This document shows positions 54,946 to 64,000 of a DNA stretch of 64,000 bases, one piece after another. The translations under genes were made by a program, and so were the position numbers. This DNA is from Athripsodes cinereus (taxonomy: Eukaryota > Arthropoda > Insecta > Trichoptera > Leptoceridae), in contig OX388305.1 of the NCBI GenBank assembly GCA_947579605.1, positions 28,223,542 through 28,287,541 of the forward strand, given 5' to 3'. A model generated the notes under the pieces. That model did not search any database and was not told the DNA's origin. It was given only the letters and a program-made list of their open reading frames with translations. Numbering within the stretch: the first letter of the stretch is position 1; each line of letters opens with the position of its first letter.

Positions 54946-57900
54946 ATGAATTATTATGATAACATTGGTTTTCGATAGATTTTGATCAAATTCCAAGTTT
55001 CATATTTTTCACATATCTACTATAATGTGATGATTATATGAATTATTGTGACAGTTATAGCAATTTCGAAAATTTCCATCAAAATGTTTAGATTTCATAA
55101 TATCATCACATTATGGTAGAGAAATGGAGCTTGTCATTTTCATCAAAATCTACTAAAAACCAATTTTATCGTCATGTCATGCCTGAACTGTCAAAATAGT
55201 CGTGAAATCATCACATCATGGTGTACCCGTCAAAAAAATCATCTTAACAGATTGACGATACCATGGCCATATGGTCAAAATGGCCATATAATCGGAAGAT
55301 CGTGATCAAAATGTCAAAATATTTCATGAAATCATCACATCATGGTAGACCTGTTATCATCTTAACAGATTGATTGTCATTGACATTTTGATCAAAATCA
55401 TCTTAACAGATTGATTGTCATTGACATTTTGATCAAAATCTATCGAATTCCAATTTTATCGTCATATCATGATTGCACTGTCAAAATTATTCATGAAATC
55501 ATCACAACATGGTAGACCTGTCAAAAAAATCATCTTAACCAATTGATGGAATTTGGTCAAAATGGCCATATAATCGGAAGATAGTGATCAAAATGTCAAA
55601 ATATTTCATAAAAGTATTTAGTAGATTTTGATCAAAATGACAAGCTCCATTTCTCTACCATAATGTGATGATTTTATGAAATATTTTGACAGTTTGATGA
55701 CTATCTGCCGATTATTTGGCCATTTTGACCAGTCAACAGAGTTCAACAGAATCAAAATGTATAGATAAATTTTTTTGACAGGTACGCCATGATTGAATGA
55801 TATCATGAATGATTTTGACAGGTCAATCATGATATGATTATAAAAATGGTTATCGATAGATTTTTATCAAAATGTCAAGTTCAATATTTTTCCATTATCT
55901 ACCATTATGTGTTGATTATTGAATTATTTTGGCAGTTCTAATACGATCTGCCGATTATATAGCAATTTTAAAAGTTTTCATCAAAATGTTTAGATGATAA
56001 CTTTTGACAGGTCGACAGGTTCATGAATTATTGTGACAGTTACATCATGATATGAAGATAACATTGGTTTTCGATAGATTTTGATCAAATTCCAAGTTTC
56101 ATATTTTTCACATATCTACTATAATGTGATGATTATATGAATTATTTTGACAGTTCTAATACGATCTGCCGATTATATAGCAATTTCGAAAGTTTCCATC
56201 AAAATGTTTAGATGATTATTTTTGACAGGTTTACCATGATGTGATGATACATGAATAATTTTGACAGTTCTATCATGATATGTCGCTAAAATTGGTTTTC
56301 GATAGATTATGATAAAAATGTCAAGTTCAATATTTTTCACATATCACATGATTTCATGAATAATTTTGACAGTTCTATCATGATATGACGAAAACATTGA
56401 TTTTCGATAGATTTTGATCAAATGTCAAGCTCCATATTTTACACATATCAACCATAATGTGATGATTATATGAATTATTTTGACAGTTCTAATACGAACT
56501 GCCGATTATATGGCCATTGCCACAAGTTTACATCAAAATGTTGAGATGATTATTTTTGACAGGCCTACCATGATTTCATGACATTTCGACAGTTTGATGA
56601 CTATCTGCAGATTATTTGGGCTTTTTGACCAATCAAAATGTTTAGATAAATTTTTTTGACTGGAACGCCATGATTGAATGATATCATGAATGATTTTGAC
56701 AGTTCCATCATGATGTGATTATTAAAATGGTTATCGATAGATTTTTATCTAAATGTCAAGTTCAATATTTTTCCAATATCTACCATTATGTGTTGATTAT
56801 TGAATTATTTTGACAGTTCTAATACGATTTGCTATGTCTAATATGTCTATGATGTCTAATATGGACATTTTGACCAGTTTTCATCAATTTGTTTAGATTA
56901 TTATTTTTGACAGGTCCACCATGTTGTGATGATTTCTTGAATAATTTTGACAGTTCAATCATGATATGACGAAAAAATTGGTTTTCGATAGATTTTGATC
57001 AAAGTGTCAATGTCAATAAATCTGTTAAGATGATTATTTTTAATAGGTCTACCATGATATGATGATTTTATGAAATATATTGATATTTTGATCACGATCT
57101 TCCGATTATATGGCCATTTTGACCAAATTCCATCAATTGGTTAAGATGATTTTTTTGACAGGTCTACCATGTTGTGATGATTTCATGAATAATTTTGACA
57201 GTGCAATCATGATATGACGATAAAATTGGATTTCGATAGATTTTGATCAAAATGTCAATGACAACCAATCTGTTAAGATGATTTTGATCAAAATGTCAAT
57301 GACAATCAATCTGTTAAGATGATAACAGGTCTACCATGATGTGATGATTTCATGAAATATTTTGACATTTTGATCACGTTCTTCCGATTATATGGCCTAT
57401 TTGACCAAATTCCATCAATCTGTTAAAATGATTTTTTTGACAAGTACTCCATGATGTGATGATTTCACGAATATTTTGACAGTTCAGGCATGATATGACA
57501 ATAAAATTGGTTTTTAGTAGATTTTGATCAAAATGACAAGCTCCATATCTCTACCATAATGTGATGATATATGAAATATTTTGACAGTTTGATGACTATC
57601 TGCCGATTATTTGGCCATTTTGACCAGTTTCCATCAAAATGTTTAGATGATAATTTTTGATAGGTATGCCATGATTGATAGGTTTTCATCAAAATGTTTA
57701 GATGATCGCTTTTGACAGGTCTAACATGATGTGATGATTTCATGAATAATTTTGACATTTCGATCAAGATCTTCCGATTATTCCTATGGCCATTTTGATC
57801 AGTCTCCATCAAAATGTGAAGATGACTATTTTTGACAGGGTACATCATGATGTGATGATTTCATGAATAATTTTGGCAGTTCCAACATGATATGAAATAA

Positions 57901-60900
57901 CATTGGTTTTAGATAGATTTTGACCAAATGTCAAGCTCCATATTTTTAACAGGTCCATGAGATGATTTCATGAAATATTTTGACATTTCGATCACGATCT
58001 TTGGCTTTATGGGCTTATATGGGATTATATGGGCATTTTGACCAAATTCCATCATACTGTTAAAATGAATATTTTTGACAGGTACACCATGATGTGAAGA
58101 TTTCATGAATATTTTGACAGTTCAGTCATGATATGACGATAAAGTTGGTTTTCAGTAGAATTTGATCAAAATGTCAAGCTCCATATATTTCCCATATCTA
58201 CCATAATGTGATGATTATATGAATTATTTTGACAGCACTAATACGATCTGCCGATTATTATATAATATAGCAATTTTGAAAGTTTTCATCAAAATGTTTA
58301 GATGATAACTTTTGATAGGTCTAACATGATGTGATGATTTCATGAATAATTTTGACATTTCGATCAAGATCTTCCGATTATTCCTATGGCCATTTTGATC
58401 AGTCTCCATCAAAATGTGAAGATGACTATTTTTGACAGGGTACATCATGATGTGATGATTTCATGAATAATTTTGACAGTTCCATCATGATATGAAATAA
58501 CATTGGTTTTCGATAGATTTTGACCAAATGTCAAGCTCCATATTTTTAACAGGTCCATGATGAGATGATTTCACGAATATTTTGACATTTCGATCACGAT
58601 ATTCTGATTATATGGGCATTTTGACCAAATTCCATCATACTGTTAAAATTAATATTTTTGACAGGTACACCATGATGTGAAGATTTCATGAATATTTTGA
58701 CAGTTCTATCACAAGATTTCATGAATTATTTTGACAGTTCAATCATGATATGAAAATAAATTTGGTTTCAGATAGATTTTGATAAAAATGTCAAAGTCAA
58801 TATTTTTCACATATCACATTATTCATGAATTCATTTTCATGAATAATTTTGACAGTTCAATCATGAAATGACGATAAAATTGGTTTTCGAAAGATTTTGA
58901 TCAAAATGTCAATGACAATATATCTGTTAAGATGATTATTTTTAACAGGTCTACCTTGATGTGATGATTTCATGAAATATTTTGACAGTTCGATCACGAT
59001 CTTTCGGTTATACGGTCATTTTGATCAAATTCCATCAATCTGTTAAGATGATTTTTTTACAGGTACACCATGATGTGATGATTTCACGAATATTTTGACA
59101 GTTCAGGATTGATATGACAATAAAATTGGTTTTTAGTAGATTTTGATCAAATGACAAGCTCCATTTCTCTACCATAATGTTAAGATTTCATGAATATTTT
59201 GACAGTTTGATGACTATCTGCCGATTATTTGGCCATTTTGACCAGTTTCCATCAAAATTTTTAGATGATAATTTTTGATAGGTATGCCATGATTGGATGA
59301 TATCACGAATGATTTTGACAGTTCAATCATGATATGACGATAAAATTGGTTTTCAGTAGATTTTGATCAAATGACAAGCTCCATTTCTCTTCCATAATGT
59401 GATGATTTTATGAAATATTTTGAAATTTCAGTCATGATATGACGATAAAGTTGGTTTTCAGTAGAATTTGATCAAAATGTCAAGCTCCATATTTTTAACA
59501 GGTCCATGATGAGATGATTTCACGAATATTTTGACATTTCGATCACGATATTCTGATTATATGGGCATTTTGACCAAATTCCATCATACTGTTAAAATGA
59601 ATATTTTTGACAGGTACACCATGGTGTGAAGATTTCATGAATATTTTGACAGTTCTATCACAAGATTTCATGAATTATTTTGACAGTTCAATCATGATAT
59701 GAAAATAAATTTGGTTTCAGATAGATTTTGATTAAAATGTCAAAGTCAATATTTTTCACAAATCACATGATTTCATGAATAATTTTGACAGTTCAATCAT
59801 GAAATGACGATAAAATTGGTTTTCGAAAGATTTTGATCAAAATGTCAATGACAATCAATCTGTTAAGATGATAACAGGTCTACCATGATGTGATGATTTC
59901 ATGAAATATTTTGACATTTTGATCACGTTCTTCCGATTATATGGCCTATTTGACCAAATTCCATCAATCTGTTAAGATGATTTTTTTACAGGTACACCAT
60001 GATGTGATGATTTCACGAATATTTTGACAGTTTGATGACTATCTGCCGATTATTTGGCCATTTTGACCAGTTTCCATCAAAATTTTTAGATGATAATTTT
60101 TGATAGGTATGCCATGATTGGATGATATCATGAATGATTTTGACAGTTCAATCATGATATGACGATAAAATTGGTTTTCAGTAGATTTTGATCAAATGAC
60201 AAGCTCCATTTCTCTACCATAATGTGATGATTTTATGAAATATTTTGACAGTTCGGTCATGATATGACGATAAAGTTGGTTTTCAGTAGAATTTGATCAA
60301 AATGTCAAGCTCCATATTTTTAACAGGTCCATGATGAGATGATTTCACGAATATTTTGACATTTTGATCACGATATTCTGATTATATGGGCATTTTGACC
60401 AAATTCCATCATACTGTTAAAATGAATATTTTTGACAGGTACACCATGATGTGAAGATTTCATGAATATTTTGACAGTTCTATCACAATATTTCATGAAT
60501 TATTTTGACAGTTCAATCATGGTATGAAAATAAATTTGTTTACAGATAGATTTTGATAAAAATGTCAAAGTCAATATTTTTCACAAATCACATTATTCAT
60601 AAAATCATTTTCATGAATAATTTTGACAGTTCAATCATGAAATGACGATAAAATTGGTTTTCGAAAGATTTTGATCAAAATGTCAATGACAATCAATCTG
60701 TTAAGATGATTATTTTTAACAGGTCTACCATGATGTGATGATTTCATGAAATATTTTGACATTTCGATCACGATCTTCCGATTATACGGCCATTTTGACC
60801 AAATTCCATCAATCTGTTAAGATGATTTTTTTACAGGTACACCATGATGTGATGATTTCACGAATATTTTGACAGTTCAGGATTGATATGACAATAAAAT

Positions 60901-63900
60901 TGGTTTTTAGTAGATTTTGATCAAATGACAAGCTCCATTTCTCTACCATAATGTTAAGATTTCATGAATATTTTGACAGTTTGATGACTATCTGCCGATT
61001 ATTTAGCCATTTTGACCAGTTTCCATCAAAATTTTTAGACGATAATTTTTGATAGGTATGCCATGATTGGATGATATCATGAATGATTTTGACAGTTCAA
61101 TCATGATATGACGATAAAATTGGTTTTCAGTAGTTTTTGATCAAATGACAAGCTCCATTTCTCTACCATAATGTGATGATTTTATGAAATATTTTGACAG
61201 TTCAGTCATGATATGACGATAAAGTTGGTTTTCAGTAGAATTTGATCAAAATGTCAAGCTCCATATTTTTAACAGGTCCATGATGAGATGATTTCACGAA
61301 TATTTTGACATTTCGATCACGATATTCTGATTATATGGGCATTTTGACCAAATTCCATCATACTGTTAAAATGAATATTTTTGACAGGTACACCATGATG
61401 TGAAGATTTCATGAATATTTTGACAGTTCTATCATAAGATTTCATGAATTATTTTGACAGTTCAATCATGATATGAAAATAAATTTGGTTACAGATTTTG
61501 ATAAAAATGTCAAAGTCAATATTTTTCACAAATCACATTATTCATGAAATCATTTTCATTAATAATTTTGACAGTTCAATCATGAAATGACGATAAAATT
61601 GGTTTTCGAAAGATTTTGATCAAAATGTCAATGACAATCAATCTGTTAAGATGATTATTTTTAACAGGTCTACCATGATGTGATGATTTCATGAAATATT
61701 TTGACATTTCGATCACGATCTTCCGATTATACGGCCATTTTGACCAAATTCCATCAATCTGTTAAGATGATTTTTTTACAGGTACACCATGATGTGATGA
61801 TTTCACGAATATTTTGACAGTTCAGGATTGATATGTTTGGTTATTAGTAGATTTTGATCAAATGACAAGCTCCATTTCTTTACCATAATGTTAAGATTTC
61901 ATGAATATTTTGACAGTTTGATGACTATCTGCCGATTATTTGGCCATTTTGACCAGTTTCCATCAAAATTTTTAGATGATAATTTTTGATAGGTATGCCA
62001 TGATTGGATGATATCACGAATGATTTTGACAGTTCAATCATGATATGACGATAAAATTGGTTTTCAGTAGATTTTGATCAAATGACAAGCTCCATTTCTC
62101 TTCCATAATGTGATGATTTTATGAAATATTTTGACATTTTGATCATGATCTTCCGATTATATGTCAAAGTTAATATTTTTCACATATCACATGATATCAT
62201 GAATAATTTTGACAGTTCAATCATGATATGACGATAAAATTGGTTTTCGAAAGATTTTGATTAAAAATGTCAATGACAATCAATCTGTTAAGATGATTAT
62301 TTTTAACAGGTCTACCATGATGTGATGATTTCATGAAATGTTTTGACATTTCGATCACGATCTTCCGATTATACGGCCATTTTGACCAAATTCCATCAAT
62401 CTGTTAAGATGATTTTTTTACAGGTCCACCATGATGTGATGATTTCACGAATATTTTGACAGTTCAGGCATGATATGACAATAAAATTGGTTTTTAGTAG
62501 ATTTTGATCAAATGACAAGCTCCATTTCTGTACCATAATGTGATGATTTTATGAAATATTCTGACAGTTCAGTCATGATATGACGATAAAGTTGGTTTTC
62601 AGTAGAATTTGATCAAAATGTCAAGCGCCAATTATATAGCAGTTTTGAAAGTTTTCATCACAATGTTTAGATGATCGCTTTTGACAGGTCTAACATGATG
62701 TGATGATTTCATGAATAATTTTGACATTTCGATCAAGATCTTCCGATTATTCCTATGGCCATTTTGATCAGTCTCCATCAAAATGTGAAGATGACTATTT
62801 TTGACAGGGTACATCATGATGTGATGATTTCATGAATATTTTGACAGTTCAGTTATGATATGACGATAAAGTTGGTTTTCAGTAGAATTTGATCAAAATG
62901 TGAAGCTCCATATATTTCACATATCTACCATAGTGACGTGATGATTATATGAATTATTTTGACAGCTCTAATACGATCTGCCGATTATATAGCAATTTTG
63001 AAAGTTTTCATCAAAATGTTTAGATGATTACTTTTGACAGGTCTAACATGATGTGATGATTTCATGAATAATTTTGACATTTCGATCAAGATCTTCCGTT
63101 TATTCCTATGGCCATTTTGATCAGTCTCCATCAAAATGTGAAGATGACTATTTTTGACAGGGTACATCATGACCATCAAAATTTTTAGACGATAATTTTT
63201 GATAGGTATGCCATGATTGGATGATATCATGAATGATTCTGACAGTTCAATCATGATATGACGATAAAATTGGTTTTCAGTAGATTTTGATCAAAATGAC
63301 AAGCTCCATATCTATACCATAATGTGATGATTTCATGAAATATTTTGACATTTTGATCATGATCTTCCGATAATATGTCAAAGTCAATATTTTTCACATA
63401 TCACATGATTTCATGAATAATTTTGACAGTTCAATCATGAAATGACGATAAAATTGGTTTTCGAAAGATTTTGATCAAAATGTCAATGACAATCTAGCTG
63501 TTAAGATGATTATTTTTAACAGGTCTACCTTGATGTGATGATTTCATGAAATATTTTGACAGTTCGATCACGATCTTTCTGTTATACGGCCATTTTGACA
63601 TACGACCATCAATCTGTTAAGATGATTTTTTTACAGGTACACCATGATGTGATGATTTCACGAATATTTTGACAGTTCAGGATTGATATGACAATAAAAT
63701 TGGTTTTTAGTAGATTTTGATCAAATGACAAGCTCCATTTCTGTACCATAATGTGATGATTTTATGAAATATTTTGACAGTTCAGTCATGATATGACGAT
63801 AAAGTTGGTTTTCAGTAGAATTTGATCAAAATGTCAAGCTCCATATATTTCACATATCTACCATAATGTGATGATTATATGAATTATTTTGACAGCTCTA

Positions 63901-64000
63901 ATACGATCTGCCGATTATAAAGCAGTTTTGAAAGTTTACATCAAAATGTTTAGATGATCGATTTTGACAGGTCTAACATGATGTGATGATTTCATGAATA
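54946..64000. repeat. Complex satellite with two monomer classes and ~949-bp higher-order unit (right edge cut)
   Basis: About 9 kb of tandem monomers that share the frame CCATGATGTGATGATTTCATGAA...TTTTGACA. Class A (~105 bp) continues TCATGATATGACGATAAAAT, TTGATCAAAATGTCAAGCTC, ACCATAATG. Class B (~115 bp) continues CGATCACGATCTTCCGATTA, TGGCCATTTTGACCAAATTC, CTGTTAAGATGATTTTTTTG. A marker (AGGTCCATGATGAGATG) recurs at 58551, 59500, 60325 and 61274, spacings 949, 825 and 949. The left part (54.9-57.6 kb) is more irregular. Minus-strand frames of 60-106 codons are by-products of the repeat. Confidence 0.93.
55093..55612. repeat. Inverted segment within the satellite (reverse copy of 57066-57578)
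   Basis: Between 55093 and 55612 the monomers run in the opposite direction. The segment carries, in reverse complement, the same private variants as 57066-57578: CAATTGGTTAAGATG, CCATGTTGTGATG, GACAGTGCAATCATG, and a duplicated AATCTGTTAAGATGAT unit. Orientation is normal on both sides. Confidence 0.88.

Noticed and set aside
57528..63254. Repeated minus-strand open frames of 60-106 codons that start MMYPVKNSHLHI or similar (57528, 58224, 62632, 62985)
   Set aside because: They are the same satellite monomers read in one frame; near-identity follows from array homogenisation. No start context, no splice or domain evidence, and the frame breaks wherever the monomer order changes.

Overview
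This is an AT-rich, repeat-laden insect nuclear segment, most likely from a butterfly or moth. Three things support that: a complete five-exon chitin deacetylase gene of the arthropod serpentine/CDA1 type, LINE 3'-end sequences of a kind I associate with Lepidoptera (for example the GAGATCGC...GCGATAA...GCC tail near 32450), and the general word usage (TAGGTACCTAC-type strings). The order-level assignment is inference. No species is claimed.

Layout. Positions 1-2491 are the right end of a very homogeneous satellite with a ~142-bp monomer. Positions 2.5-19.6 kb carry no host gene that I can see. They hold LINE remnants, tRNA-derived SINEs, fold-back elements, one minisatellite and unannotated AT-rich DNA. 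Positions 19.86-37.43 kb, minus strand, hold the single recognisable host gene: chitin deacetylase 1 (serpentine ortholog), 540 codons in five coding exons with clean GT/AG boundaries. It has a signal peptide, a CBM14 chitin-binding domain, an LDL-receptor class A domain and a polysaccharide deacetylase domain with all five catalytic motifs. A TATA box, an inverted CCAAT and a CRE-like site lie just upstream of its start codon. Its introns carry LINE, SINE and hAT-like insertions. Positions 37.6-54.9 kb are upstream, gene-poor and full of short transposons, several with target-site duplications that can be read directly. Positions 54.95-64.0 kb are a second, unrelated satellite with two monomer classes (~105 and ~115 bp), a ~949-bp higher-order period and a ~0.5-kb inverted duplication inside the array. 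It runs off the right edge.

How it fits together. The gene product acts outside the cell on cuticular and tracheal chitin. Everything else is mobile or satellite DNA. The most informative relationship is between a LINE family (copies at 13.2, 24.0 and 34.2 kb) and a ~260-bp non-autonomous family (copies at 28.4, 32.0, 36.0, 41.4, 42.1 and 54.1 kb). They share the same ~40-bp 3' end and short-repeat tails, and several copies sit between perfect 9-12 bp target-site duplications, which looks like a LINE/SINE partnership. I found no evidence for a new enzymatic or defence system. The novelty here lies in repeat structure.
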